64,000 bases of DNA. It comes from JAJRXR01 sp041987545. Its GTDB lineage: Bacteria > Planctomycetota > Phycisphaerae > Phycisphaerales > UBA1924. How positions within the stretch are numbered: position 1 is the stretch's first letter; every line of letters begins with the position of its first letter. The stretch lies in contig JBHIWH010000004.1 in NCBI GenBank assembly GCA_041987545.1, forward strand, positions 310,001 through 374,000, in the 5' to 3' direction. The position numbers and the translations under genes are program-made. Under the pieces are notes generated by a model, which did no database searches, had not been told where the DNA came from, and saw only the letters and a program-made list of their open reading frames with translations. Positions 36,567-45,442 of the stretch are shown piece after piece.

Positions 36567-38678
36567 TCAGCCCCCGCAGTCCTGCGTGAACATCCCGAGG
36601 AACGCGAGCACGTCGTCGAAGTCGCAGACGCCCATGGGCGGCGACAGGTCCGCCGCCGGATCGCACGAGGCGAACGCGATCAGGTACGCCAGGACGTCGT
36701 CGAAATCGAGCACGCCGTAGCCCGGCGCCAGGTCCGCGGGGCTGCACCGCTCGTCGCAGACCATCTCGTAGATCAGCAGCGGCCCCCCGCTGCTCGTGAC
36801 AATTCCCGAACCGGCGTACACCCGCCCGCCCGAGACCACGACCGGGTCGGGAACGCCGCCCGACTGCGTCCCGAACTCGTACCCGATCACGGAGGGGGAC
36901 GAGGGGTCGCTGATGTCCACCATCGCGAACAGGGGGCTCGCGATGCCGGTGCTCCGCAGCGCGACGACCGCCCGGCGGCCCGAGATCGCCACCCCGCGCG
37001 CCAGCCACTCGCCCTCGCCCAACGACGCGGCGAACCGGGGCGACGACGGGTCGCTGATGTCCAGCACCGTCAGGCCCGAGTCGAACTCGGTGAAGTAGGC
37101 CCACTCGCCGTCGATGACCACATCGGACACGGGGCCCGACGACGGGTAGCTCCCGACGATCACGGGCACGGCCGGGTCCGTCACGTCGATCACCTGCACG
37201 CCCCCGAACACGTCGCCCACCAGCGCGAGCGTCCCGCGCACCGCGATGTCCGCGGCGTCCCCCGGCGTGTCCGCGTGCCCGACCTGCACGGGCGCCCTCG
37301 GGTCCGAGATGTCCGCGATGACCAGCCCGTTGTCGCCGTCCGCGACGTACGCCAGATCCCCGACGAGCGCCACGTCCTGGGAAGAGCCCGCGGTGTCAAG
37401 GATCCCGATGAGCCCGATGGTGACATCAGCGATCCCGAGCCCCGCCTCGGCGCACGCGACGGCGGCGAGCGAGCCCTCGATATCCAGCTGGCCGGGCCCG
37501 CCCGGGAGCCCGGCGATGAAGTATTTGAACATCGGGGACATCCCGTCTCCGAAGTAGAAGCTTTCCAGCGTGAACAGCTGGTTGATGTCCGGCGGTTGCC
37601 CGATCGAGAATCTCGACATGAAGTGCACGCCACCCGAGACGGCGATCCCCACGGGCGCCAGGCCCAGGTCGGACGGGTCGTCGTACGCCACGACCGGCTC
37701 GAAGCCCACGAACTCGTCGCACAGCTGCCCGGGGCATGACACGTCGATCACCCGCAGCCCGCCGGAGTTGTCCGCGACGTACGCGATCTCGTTGCGAACG
37801 ACGACGTCGTCGGCGAAGTCCGGCGTTGCCGCTGTCCCGATGATCGTCGGGAATTCAATTTCAGTCATGTCCACGAGCACGAGCCCGCCGGCCCCGTCGG
37901 TGACGTACACGATCGAGCCGGCGACATCGACCCCGCGCGCCAGCCCGGGGGTGTCCACGGTCGCAAAGACAAAGGGGGTCGGGGCCCAGATGTAGACGCA
38001 CACCAACCCCGCGCTCTCGGTCGCGACGAACGCCACCAGGCCCTCGACCGCGATGTCCAACGCCGCATCCGGCAGGTCCATCGACGAGAGCTCCACCGGG
38101 TTGGTCGGGTCGCTCACGTCGAGGATCCCGAACCCCGCCGAGCCGGCGGCGACGTACACACGCCCGTGCGATGCCGCGATGCCCTCCGCCTCGCCCGGCG
38201 TCGGGAACGACCCCACGATGCTCGGCGACGCCGGGTTCGAGATGTCCACGATCTGGACCCCGCCGAACCGGTCCGCGACGTACGCGTGGTCACCGACGAG
38301 CGCGATGTCATTCGCCTGACCGGGCGTATCGACCGAGCCGATGATCGTCGGCGCCGTCGGGTCGCTCGCGTCGATCACCTGGACGCCCGAGTCGGTGTCC
38401 GCGACGAACACCAGCGAGCCGCGGTTCGCGACGCCGACCGCGAACCCGGGCGTGTCCACGCCGCCGACGATCACGGGCGCGGCCGGGTCCGTGACGTCAA
38501 CGACCTTCAGGCCCGTGTCGATGTTCGCGACGTACGCGTGCGAGCCGTTGAGCGCGACCGCCAGCCCGCGCTCCGGGATCGCGACCGAGCCCAACTCGAC
38601 GGGCTCGCAGGTCTGCCCCAACGCCGGCCCCGCGATGGCGCACGACACCCCGACAACAACACACGCACGAACGAACAT
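36567..38678 (-). CDS. Secreted LVIVD-repeat propeller protein with GC-type dockerin-like domain
   Basis: 703 residues with a signal peptide (1-21). About thirteen LVIVD-type repeats of 42-45 residues follow ('HAYVADRFGGVQIVDISNP', 'LVFVADTDSGVQVIDASDP'), interrupted near residue 350 by a unique insertion ('FEPVVAYDDPSDLGLAP'), which predicts two beta propellers. The C-terminal domain is atypical: 'DLAPGYGVLDFDDVLAYLIAF', 'DLSPPMGVCDFDDVLAFLGMF', ending DCGG instead of GCP, but with the same terminal Cys position. LVIVD proteins are often cell-surface; no enzyme motif is seen. The ATG at 38676-38678 is preferred over a TTG six codons upstream because GGAGGAGGGGAG then serves as Shine-Dalgarno. 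Confidence 0.84.
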   Translation of the reverse strand: MFVRACVVVGVSCAIAGPALGQTCEPVELGSVAIPERGLAVALNGSHAYVANIDTGLKVVDVTDPAAPVIVGGVDTPGFAVGVANRGSLVFVADTDSGVQVIDASDPTAPTIIGSVDTPGQANDIALVGDHAYVADRFGGVQIVDISNPASPSIVGSFPTPGEAEGIAASHGRVYVAAGSAGFGILDVSDPTNPVELSSMDLPDAALDIAVEGLVAFVATESAGLVCVYIWAPTPFVFATVDTPGLARGVDVAGSIVYVTDGAGGLVLVDMTEIEFPTIIGTAATPDFADDVVVRNEIAYVADNSGGLRVIDVSCPGQLCDEFVGFEPVVAYDDPSDLGLAPVGIAVSGGVHFMSRFSIGQPPDINQLFTLESFYFGDGMSPMFKYFIAGLPGGPGQLDIEGSLAAVACAEAGLGIADVTIGLIGILDTAGSSQDVALVGDLAYVADGDNGLVIADISDPRAPVQVGHADTPGDAADIAVRGTLALVGDVFGGVQVIDVTDPAVPVIVGSYPSSGPVSDVVIDGEWAYFTEFDSGLTVLDISDPSSPRFAASLGEGEWLARGVAISGRRAVVALRSTGIASPLFAMVDISDPSSPSVIGYEFGTQSGGVPDPVVVSGGRVYAGSGIVTSSGGPLLIYEMVCDERCSPADLAPGYGVLDFDDVLAYLIAFASCDPAADLSPPMGVCDFDDVLAFLGMFTQDCGG

Positions 38679-38816
38679 GGCTCTCCCCTCCTCCAAAGAC
38701 GACCGGGCGGCCCTCCTCGTGTCGGCGCCGCCCGGCGGTCCGAGCAGGATAGCGTCCGCGCGACGCGACCCGAAGGGAAGCCCGACGCGATCTCTAAGAC
38801 CGGATCACGAGATGCT

Positions 38817-40307
38817 TTACGGGCAGCCGTCGCCGAAGTGCGTCAGGAACGCGACGACGTCGGTCGAGTCCCACTTGCCGAGCGGCTCGGCCAGGTCGGC
38901 CACGGGTGACGACGCGCCGAACGCGGCGAGGAAGGCGAGCACGTCGGAGAAATCGAGCGCGCCGTACGGCGCCGCGAAGTCGGCCCGGTTGCACGACAGG
39001 AACGTCAGGCCCGAGATCACCCAGAACCGTCCCCGCTGCGGCCCGTCGCCGGAGAACCAGGGCGCGTTCACGAAGATGTCGGGGACGCCGTCCAGATCGA
39101 CATCACCCATCCCGAACGTCCACCCGCCGAAGGCGGCGCCCGCGCTGTCGCAGGTCACGCGGCCGAGCAGGGCCGAGTCGGACCCCCGCCTCACCTCGAG
39201 CTTGCCCGTCGTGCCCGCGGCGCCGTCGGGGCTGCGCCAGCTGGTCACGATCAGCTCGTCGATGCCGTCGCCGTCGAGATCGCCCGCCGAGCCGGTCGCC
39301 CCGAGCCCCTGCAGGGCCGACGAGCCCGTGTACTCCCGGAGCAGAGCGCGGGTCGCTCCGTCGAGCACGAAGGCCTTGCCGGTCTGGGCGCCGAGTGCCG
39401 CGTCGAACTGGTCGGCGATGACGATCTCGCGGACGCCGTCGCCGTTGATGTCGATCGGGGGGGACGGGATCCACGAGCCGAAATCGACGCTGGTCGGGCT
39501 CGTGGACACGATCGGACCGCCGATGGGCGCACCGTCGCGGCCCGAGAGCAGCTGCACGAACCCGGGGCCGGCGTTCTGGAGCGTGGGGCGCATCTGCGGG
39601 GAGCCCGCGGCGACGTCCCGGATCCCGTCGCCGTCCGCGTCGTCGATCGAGAAGCACGACTGCCCGAGCGCCTCGTGCGCGGCCTGACCCTCGGCGGCCC
39701 AGAGCTCGGCGCCGTCCGCACCCGAGTAGACCGCGACACGACCCCGCGGGACGTTCTGGATCCGGTGGAAGGGCGCGCCGACCAACAGGTCGTCGAACCC
39801 GTCGGCGTTCACATCGTCGAGCGCCGACAGGCCGAGCCCGAACTGGTCGTTGGGCGTGAGCCCCCCGAGCGTGTGGATCACCGACCCGTCGGCGCCGCTG
39901 AACACGACCACCGTGCCGGGCGAGCCTGTGTTCCAGCCCGCGGCCGCGTAGTCGGGGACGCCGTCGCTGTCGATGTCCCCCGCGGCGGCGGCCTTCTGGA
40001 AGACCGTGGAGGCGTCGGGCGACGCGTGGGTGCGCATCGGCGCGCCGGTCGCGCCGTCGCGGAGGAAGCACGCGCCCGTCGTCCCGGGCCCGACGTTGAA
40101 CCAGCCCGGCGCGGTGCACACGATCTCGGTGATCCCGTCCCCGTTGAGGTCGCCGACGGCGGCCGGGGCGAGCCCGAACTGCCCGCTGTCCTGCGCCCCG
40201 CCCACCGTGTAGATCACGATCACGTCCGGATCGACGAACTGGGCGTGGGCCGCCTGGGACCCGACCCCGACTAGGCCGAGCAGCACGCACATCGTCCGAC
40301 TTCCCAT
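38817..40307 (-). CDS. Secreted integrin-type FG-GAP protein with GC-type dockerin-like domain
   Basis: 496 residues: signal peptide (1-22, 'QAAHAQ'), integrin-alpha-like FG-GAP repeats ('DLNGDGITEI', 'DIDSDGVPDY', 'DVNADGFDDL', 'DLDGDGIDEL', 'DVDLDGVPDI') predicting a seven-bladed propeller, and the GC-type domain ('DFAAPYGALDFSDVLAFLAAF', 'DLAEPLGKWDSTDVVAFLTHF', end GCP, Cys in 'LSCNRADF'). It parallels the protein at 32401 in repeat wording and in having an AraC regulator gene just upstream (42 bases). CGAGGAGG supports the ATG at 40305-40307. A partial copy of the cluster element overlaps the end of the upstream regulator gene. Confidence 0.85.
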   Translation of the reverse strand: MGSRTMCVLLGLVGVGSQAAHAQFVDPDVIVIYTVGGAQDSGQFGLAPAAVGDLNGDGITEIVCTAPGWFNVGPGTTGACFLRDGATGAPMRTHASPDASTVFQKAAAAGDIDSDGVPDYAAAGWNTGSPGTVVVFSGADGSVIHTLGGLTPNDQFGLGLSALDDVNADGFDDLLVGAPFHRIQNVPRGRVAVYSGADGAELWAAEGQAAHEALGQSCFSIDDADGDGIRDVAAGSPQMRPTLQNAGPGFVQLLSGRDGAPIGGPIVSTSPTSVDFGSWIPSPPIDINGDGVREIVIADQFDAALGAQTGKAFVLDGATRALLREYTGSSALQGLGATGSAGDLDGDGIDELIVTSWRSPDGAAGTTGKLEVRRGSDSALLGRVTCDSAGAAFGGWTFGMGDVDLDGVPDIFVNAPWFSGDGPQRGRFWVISGLTFLSCNRADFAAPYGALDFSDVLAFLAAFGASSPVADLAEPLGKWDSTDVVAFLTHFGDGCP

Positions 40308-40349
40308 AGTCCGATTCCTCCTCGCCGGCATGGGCGGCGATGATCGAAC

Positions 40350-41225
40350 CTACGAGCCGCCGGCGACAGTGTCTTGAAGGATCCTGCGCATCTGATGGAT
40401 CCGCGGGGCGGCCCGGGCGAGCCTGGCGGGCGGGACGCCGAACGAGCTCGTGAACGCGCGCGTCATGTGGGCCTGATCCGAGAACCCGCACTCGTGCGCG
40501 ACCACCGCCAGCGGCGCCCGGCCTTCGAGCACCCGATCGGCCGCCCGCAGCAGCCTCGCCCGCCTCCGGAAGCCCTGCACCGTCATCCCGGTCGATCGCT
40601 TGAACACGCGACAGAAGTGGTGCGGGGACATGCGGACCTCGCGCCCGATCTCCGTCAGGGACAACTCGCCGTCGCAATCCTGGAGGAGCGAGACGGCGTG
40701 CATGACCGCGTCCAGCTGATTCGCCGGGGCATGATCGCGCGCCGGCCCCCGGCTCGCCCACCTCTCGCCGCAGACCCTCTCGACGAGCTCGTACATCAGC
40801 GCCTCGGCCCCGATCGCGTCGAGCGTGCCGGAGTCCGCGCACCTCGCGAGCGTCTGGACGGCCAACGCGGCCCGGGCGTCGGATCCCAGCGAGACTCGTC
40901 CTGCGCGCCGGGCCATCTGCCGGCAGAACCCCGCCCCGCACACCTCGCCGAACACGTCGGGCGCCATGCCGATCCACACACTGCGCCCGGCGCTTGGCCG
41001 CGCGCGGCGCACGCCGTGCTCGTGCTCGGCGCCGAGCGCGATCGCCCCACCCGGCCCGACGATGTCCGCACGCTCCCTGGGCCCGAACCGCAGCGGCGTC
41101 TCGGGGAACGAGACCCGCGGACGCTCGTCGGACTGCCACGCCCCTGGCAGCCCACCCCGCCCGGCGCCCCAGCTGGAGCGATACAACTGGATACCGGGGC
41201 TGTAGAAGAGGAGATCTTTGATCAC
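40350..41225 (-). CDS. AraC-family transcriptional regulator (cluster copy 2)
   Basis: About 291 residues from the GTG at 41223-41225 (GAGG eight bases upstream). ATG at 41300 and TTG at 41324 are longer alternatives. The C-terminal part is a clear AraC/XylS double HTH: 'LSLTEIGREVRMSPHHFCRVFKRSTGMTVQGF' and 'APLAVVAHECGFSDQAHMTRAFTSSFGVPPARL'. The N-terminal 180 residues ('FYSPGIQLYRSSW', 'LGAEHEHGVRRARP') are likely a cupin-like effector domain. It sits between two dockerin genes on the same strand, like the regulator at 34078. Targets are unproven; proximity suggests the flanking secreted-protein genes. Confidence 0.84.
   Translation of the reverse strand: MIKDLLFYSPGIQLYRSSWGAGRGGLPGAWQSDERPRVSFPETPLRFGPRERADIVGPGGAIALGAEHEHGVRRARPSAGRSVWIGMAPDVFGEVCGAGFCRQMARRAGRVSLGSDARAALAVQTLARCADSGTLDAIGAEALMYELVERVCGERWASRGPARDHAPANQLDAVMHAVSLLQDCDGELSLTEIGREVRMSPHHFCRVFKRSTGMTVQGFRRRARLLRAADRVLEGRAPLAVVAHECGFSDQAHMTRAFTSSFGVPPARLARAAPRIHQMRRILQDTVAGGS
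40379..40390 (-). promoter_or_regulatory. Partial copy of the cluster element
   Basis: GGATCCTGCGCA (plus strand) repeats the core of the 21-bp element. It lies inside the last codons of the AraC gene, 72-83 bases upstream of the dockerin gene start at 40307. As coding DNA it could be chance. Confidence 0.25.
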
Positions 41226-41350
41226 GCGATGGGCCTCGGGCCGGTGAGCACCCGATTCGCGGCGCCCGGCGGTTGAGTTGCACGCGCGCCGCCGCCCCAT
41301 AATCTCGTCGGACTCGACACCCAAGCGCCACTTGGCTCTCGCCCGGCGTG

Positions 41351-42805
41351 CTACGGGCAGCCCCTTCCGAACGCGTCGAGGAACGCCAGGGCGTCGGAGA
41401 AGTCGAACACGCCCTGGGGCTCGGCCAGGTCAGCCTCAGGGGCTTCGGTCGCGAATGCGCGCAGGAACGCGAGCACGTCATCGAAGTTCAGCACGCCGAA
41501 AGGGGCGGCGAAGTCGGCTCCGCCGCACGGTTCGCCGAGGGCGCCGTCCAGATCGACCGCCCACGCGCGGCCGGCCTGGTCGCCGTACGTGTCATCCTCA
41601 TAGCTGCCCAGCAGCAGCAGCGGCCCGTGCACGTCGATGTCGTGCCCGAGGCTGCCGTACTCCGTAGGGACCGACGGCGTGAATCGCTCGACGCGCAACC
41701 ACCCGCCCGGGCCACGCCGGAACAGCTCGACCGCCCCGCCGGGCAGCTCGCCCCCGGGCCCGGGGACCAACGCGTTCCAGAAGCCCACGAGCGCCAGGTC
41801 CCCGCTGAGCGCGACCTTGTTGCCGAACTCGCCGCTCGGCGACGGCGCCGCGGGCCGCAGCTTCGCGGTTCTGTTCCAGGCGGCCCCGTCGAACTCGAAG
41901 ACCGAGGCCGAGCCGGTGTCGGACCCGTCGTCGTCGTCCTTGCGGGCGCCGACGAGGGCCCGGTCGCCGTCGAGCGCGACGTCGATGCCGAACAAGTCCT
42001 CGAACTGCCCTTCGGGCGCCGAGAGCGTCGCGGTCTGGACCCAGACGCCCGCGACCTTCTCGAAGATCGTCGCCGACCCGTCCTCGAAGGCGGCGCCGTT
42101 GCCGAAGAGCGAGCCGGAGAGCACGCGGCCCGAGTCGATCGCGACCGCGTGCCCGAAGTTGGCGAAGGCCTTGTGGGGCGTCGGTCGCAGCTTGGCCGTC
42201 TCGGCCCAGACCCCGTCGCCGCCCCGCTCGAACACGAACACCGAGCCGCTCCGCGAGAGCCCGTCGGCGTCGTGCCGGGCGCCGATGACGGCGGTGTCCC
42301 CGTCGATGTCGCACGAGACCCCGAACCAGTCGCCCGCGAGCAGGCTCGCCGGCGTCAGCGTCTGCGTGTACGCCCAGGCGCCCCCGTCGTGCTCGAACAC
42401 GTACGCGCGGCCGGACTCCGGGCCCGCCTCGTTGGCCAGCATCGCGCCGACGATGATCGTCGAGCCTTCCACGGCGGCGCCGAACCCGAACCCGTCGCCC
42501 GGCGCTCCGTCCGGCGCCGCCAGCTCTTGCTCGATCGACCACGAACCGTCCTCGAGCGCGTAGACGTACACCCCGCCCGTGTTGCCCGCGACACCTCGGG
42601 CCGCGACGACCATGCGCTGGCCGTCCGTATCGACGCACGCGCCGAAGAGGTCGTCGGCGGCCGCGCCCGCGCGCTCGAGCGGGGAGACGTCCGCCGCCAG
42701 CTTCTCGAGGACGAGCCCCGTCGCCATCGGCCCCGCGGGCGCGGCGGACGAGACCAGCGTGAGACAGAACGCGGGCGGGCACAGCAAGCAGGACATGCGC
42801 GGCAT
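41351..42805 (-). CDS. Secreted FG-GAP_2-type repeat protein with GC-type dockerin-like domain
   Basis: 484 residues with a signal peptide (about 1-24). The repeats are the FG-GAP_2 type known from bacterial secreted proteins: 'FGFGAAVEGSTIIVGAMLAN', 'FGVSCDIDGDTAVIGARHD', 'FGHAVAIDSGRVLSGS', each with 'GSVFVFERGGDGVWAETAKL' strands. They form a propeller without catalytic motif. The C-terminus is the GC-type domain ('DFAAPFGVLNFDDVLAFLRAF', 'DLAEPQGVFDFSDALAFLDAF', end GCP, Cys in 'EPCGGADF'). It is 85 bases downstream of the gene at 42891 and carries the 21-bp element in that gap. GGGGAGACC precedes the ATG at 42803-42805. Confidence 0.83.
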   Translation of the reverse strand: MPRMSCLLCPPAFCLTLVSSAAPAGPMATGLVLEKLAADVSPLERAGAAADDLFGACVDTDGQRMVVAARGVAGNTGGVYVYALEDGSWSIEQELAAPDGAPGDGFGFGAAVEGSTIIVGAMLANEAGPESGRAYVFEHDGGAWAYTQTLTPASLLAGDWFGVSCDIDGDTAVIGARHDADGLSRSGSVFVFERGGDGVWAETAKLRPTPHKAFANFGHAVAIDSGRVLSGSLFGNGAAFEDGSATIFEKVAGVWVQTATLSAPEGQFEDLFGIDVALDGDRALVGARKDDDDGSDTGSASVFEFDGAAWNRTAKLRPAAPSPSGEFGNKVALSGDLALVGFWNALVPGPGGELPGGAVELFRRGPGGWLRVERFTPSVPTEYGSLGHDIDVHGPLLLLGSYEDDTYGDQAGRAWAVDLDGALGEPCGGADFAAPFGVLNFDDVLAFLRAFATEAPEADLAEPQGVFDFSDALAFLDAFGRGCP

Positions 42806-42856
42806 GGCATCGGTCTCCCCGGGTGGTCGGGGCCCGATCCGCGGCGGCGCCGCCCC

Positions 42857-42877
42857 GGTTCATCCGGGATCCTGCGC
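42857..42877 (-). promoter_or_regulatory. Shared 21-bp intergenic element
   Basis: GGTTCATCCGGGATCCTGCGC on the plus strand (minus-strand sense GCGCAGGATCCCGG...) lies 52-72 bases upstream of the start of the gene at 41351-42805. Near-identical copies are at 34042-34062 (19/21) and 27276-27293 (shortened). Confidence 0.5.
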
Positions 42878-42890
42878 AAGAGACGACGGC

Positions 42891-45302
42891 CTAGGGGCAT
42901 CCCTCGCCGAACGCGACCAGGTACGCGAACACGTCGGAGAAGTTGAACACGCCGACAGGCTCGGCCAGGTCCGCCACCGGGTCCATGTCTCCGAACGCGA
43001 CGAGGTACGCGAACACGTCGGAGAAGTTGAGCGTGCCGAACGGCTCGGCCAGGTCGGCAACGTTGCATCCGGGGTCGTCGATCGCGGCGCGGCTCGGCAG
43101 TGCAGACAGGCCAGCGAGCAGACCGCGCTTGCCCGTCACGACCCACGGTCGCCCGTCGCCCGACAGGTCCACGACCGCGACGCCGCCCGAGGGCTCGCCG
43201 GCGAGGTACGACTCGATCGGCTCGATCTCCTCGGCGCCCCTCGCCCGGCTGGCGCTGATGACGCCCACGAACTGGTCGCGCGGGCTGGACCCGTCGTTGG
43301 TGAAGACGACCTCGCCGGGCCCGTCGCCCTCGAGGTCGGCGATTGTGACGTCGACGATGTTCCAGCCGTCGGCGCGCTCCCCGGTGAACAGCGTGCTGGC
43401 GGAGAACTCGCCGCCGCCGGTGTTCTCGAGCACGACGATGTAGACCGGGCGTGTCGGGTCGTCGTTGGAGACGGCGACGAAGTCGTCGTCGCCGTCGCCG
43501 TCCCAGTCCCCCGCCGCAAGGCTCGAGACGTCCTCGATGGGCGCGATATCGACCGAGTCGGTCAGCGTGGGCGTGCCGTCGAGCTGGAAGGTGTAGAAGT
43601 CGATCGTGCTGAGCACCGTGTGCGACAGCGCGACGCGGGGCGTCTGGTCGGGGTCGAAGCCCATCGCCATCGTGGTCGCGGGGGCGGCGGTGGTCGGGCC
43701 CGCGACGAACGTGCCGTCGCCGTTGTTGAACCAAACGCCGAGCGTGTTGCTGTAGCTCACCGCCGCGTCGAGCGTGGGGTTGTCGTCGATGGTGGCAAAG
43801 GCAACGCCGAAGGGCGTGAAGATGTCGGTTAGTATGGTCTTGGGCGCGAGCGAGAAGGCGCCCGCGCCGTCGTTGAGCATGACCTCGACACCGCCGGCGG
43901 GGCTGGGCGCGGCAAGGTCGGGACCGTTCACGCCGTCGAGATCGCCGATCGCCAGGGGACCGGTCGCGCTGACCGACAGGGGCGGGTCGGCCGGGCCGAA
44001 CGTGTCGTTGACCCCATCCCACCAGTGGACGTGCAGGTCGAAGGGCTGCGAGCCGGTGCTCGAGGGCACAGCCAGCGCGGCGATCTCCGGCACGCCGTCG
44101 GGCGAGCCGTCGAAGTTTGCGACCGCCAGCGACACGACCTCGTTTGACGACGGGATGCGCCCGAGCTGCTCGGAGAGCAGGTCGAGCCCGTTGCCCAGCA
44201 GGAGCACGCCGACGTCCTCGAACGAGCTGAACACGGCCAGGTCCACGAAGGGGTAGTCGCCCGGCCCGAAATCCGAGAAGGCGATGTCGGCGACGCCGTC
44301 GGGCACGACGTGCGTCGAGTCGCCTTCGAACGTCACGCCGATCGAGCCGAAGAGAATCGTGACGGTGTCGGTCACGCCGTTGGCGATCGCCGCGTCGGGC
44401 TGGCCGTCCTTGTTCAGGTCGCCGAAGGCGATCTTCGTGGGCCCGACCCCGGCGGCCTCGGTGTCGGTCTGCGAGAGCGTGCCGTCGGCGTTGTTTGTAA
44501 ACACGCTCACCGTCGCGGGCTGGGTCGGGATCGCGCTGGCGACGACGAGGTCCCGGTCGCCGTCGCCGTCGAGGTCCTCGGAGCCCACCGCGCCGATCGT
44601 CCCGGGGACGGCGTAAGAGGGGCCAGCGGCGTACGCGCCCGCCCCGTCGTAGACGGCGGTCCGCACGTTGTTCACCCCCGCGCCCAGCCCGAGCACGACG
44701 TCCTCGTCCTCGTCGTCGTCGATGTCGAGCAGCGCCAGCGACGTGACCGAGCCCAGGCCCGGCGGGAAGCCCCCCTCGGAGTACGTGCCGTCCCCGTTGT
44801 CGATGAAGACCTTGGCCGCGGCGAACGGGCCGCCGCCCTCGCCGTAGACCACGATGTTCTTGCGCCCCGGCGCCGAGCCCTCCGTGAACTCCAGCCCGGC
44901 GACCGCGAGCAGCCCGCTCGGGCCGACGGTCGTGATCGTGCCGAGCACGTCGACGTTGTGGACCATCCCGTCGGATGTCACAACGCCGATGCTCCGCAGG
45001 AGGCCGTCGTCGCTGAAGCACTTGGCGACGGCGATGGGGACGCCGGGCACGTCGTAGGCGAGCGTCGTGCCGCCGCTGGGTGTCTTGTCCAGGTCGTCGT
45101 AGAACCTGAAGACAAGATTGCCCTGCCCGTTGTCGGCCCGGAACGCGACCATGCGGATGATCTCGCCACCCTGGGACACGCACCCGCCCGCGTAGTCCCG
45201 GTCGAGCCGCTGCTGCACGTTCGAGAGCGTCAGCGTCTGGCAGGAGGGCAGCGCCGCCGCGCCAGAAACGACAATCAGAACCGCCAGCCTCTTTCCGGGC
45301 AT
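42891..45302 (-). CDS. Secreted VCBS/FG-GAP repeat protein with GC-type dockerin-like domain
   Basis: 803 residues with a signal peptide (about 1-20, possible lipobox 'ALPSC' near residue 21). Many VCBS/FG-GAP repeats follow ('DIDDDEDEDVVLGL', 'DLDGDGDRDLVVAS', 'DLNKDGQPDAAIA', 'DWDGDGDDDFVAV'), enough for two propellers. The GC-type domain is a nearly perfect tandem: 'DLAEPFGTLNFSDVFAYLVAF' and 'DLAEPVGVFNFSDVFAYLVAF', ending GCP, Cys in 'PGCNVADL'. It is the first gene of the cluster. The ATG at 45300-45302 follows GGAAGGGGGG. The Cys at the signal-peptide end could make it a lipoprotein, which would set it apart from the others; this is uncertain. Confidence 0.83.
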   Translation of the reverse strand: MPGKRLAVLIVVSGAAALPSCQTLTLSNVQQRLDRDYAGGCVSQGGEIIRMVAFRADNGQGNLVFRFYDDLDKTPSGGTTLAYDVPGVPIAVAKCFSDDGLLRSIGVVTSDGMVHNVDVLGTITTVGPSGLLAVAGLEFTEGSAPGRKNIVVYGEGGGPFAAAKVFIDNGDGTYSEGGFPPGLGSVTSLALLDIDDDEDEDVVLGLGAGVNNVRTAVYDGAGAYAAGPSYAVPGTIGAVGSEDLDGDGDRDLVVASAIPTQPATVSVFTNNADGTLSQTDTEAAGVGPTKIAFGDLNKDGQPDAAIANGVTDTVTILFGSIGVTFEGDSTHVVPDGVADIAFSDFGPGDYPFVDLAVFSSFEDVGVLLLGNGLDLLSEQLGRIPSSNEVVSLAVANFDGSPDGVPEIAALAVPSSTGSQPFDLHVHWWDGVNDTFGPADPPLSVSATGPLAIGDLDGVNGPDLAAPSPAGGVEVMLNDGAGAFSLAPKTILTDIFTPFGVAFATIDDNPTLDAAVSYSNTLGVWFNNGDGTFVAGPTTAAPATTMAMGFDPDQTPRVALSHTVLSTIDFYTFQLDGTPTLTDSVDIAPIEDVSSLAAGDWDGDGDDDFVAVSNDDPTRPVYIVVLENTGGGEFSASTLFTGERADGWNIVDVTIADLEGDGPGEVVFTNDGSSPRDQFVGVISASRARGAEEIEPIESYLAGEPSGGVAVVDLSGDGRPWVVTGKRGLLAGLSALPSRAAIDDPGCNVADLAEPFGTLNFSDVFAYLVAFGDMDPVADLAEPVGVFNFSDVFAYLVAFGEGCP

Positions 45303-45442
45303 GATGCCCCCCTTCCGTCGGCGGACCCGACGACAGGAGATTGCACCAGATCCCGCGTCCCGGCACAACGGCGACGCCCCGAACTCGCGATGAATCGGGG
45401 CGCTGACGGGCCCGAACGAACCGGAGAGGCGTGCCAGGAGCC

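Noticed and set aside
24513..45302. Dockerin cluster as a cellulosome
   Set aside because: No cohesin, scaffoldin or glycoside hydrolase is present; bodies are propellers and one protease.
42355..45366. A 1003-codon minus-strand frame overlapping two dockerin genes in another frame
   Set aside because: Arg-rich frame-shift shadow of the VCBS gene; no signal peptide or domain.
45370..45400. Hairpin after atpA as a terminator
   Set aside because: The 8-bp stem has a 12-base loop and no T-run, so it is too weak to call.
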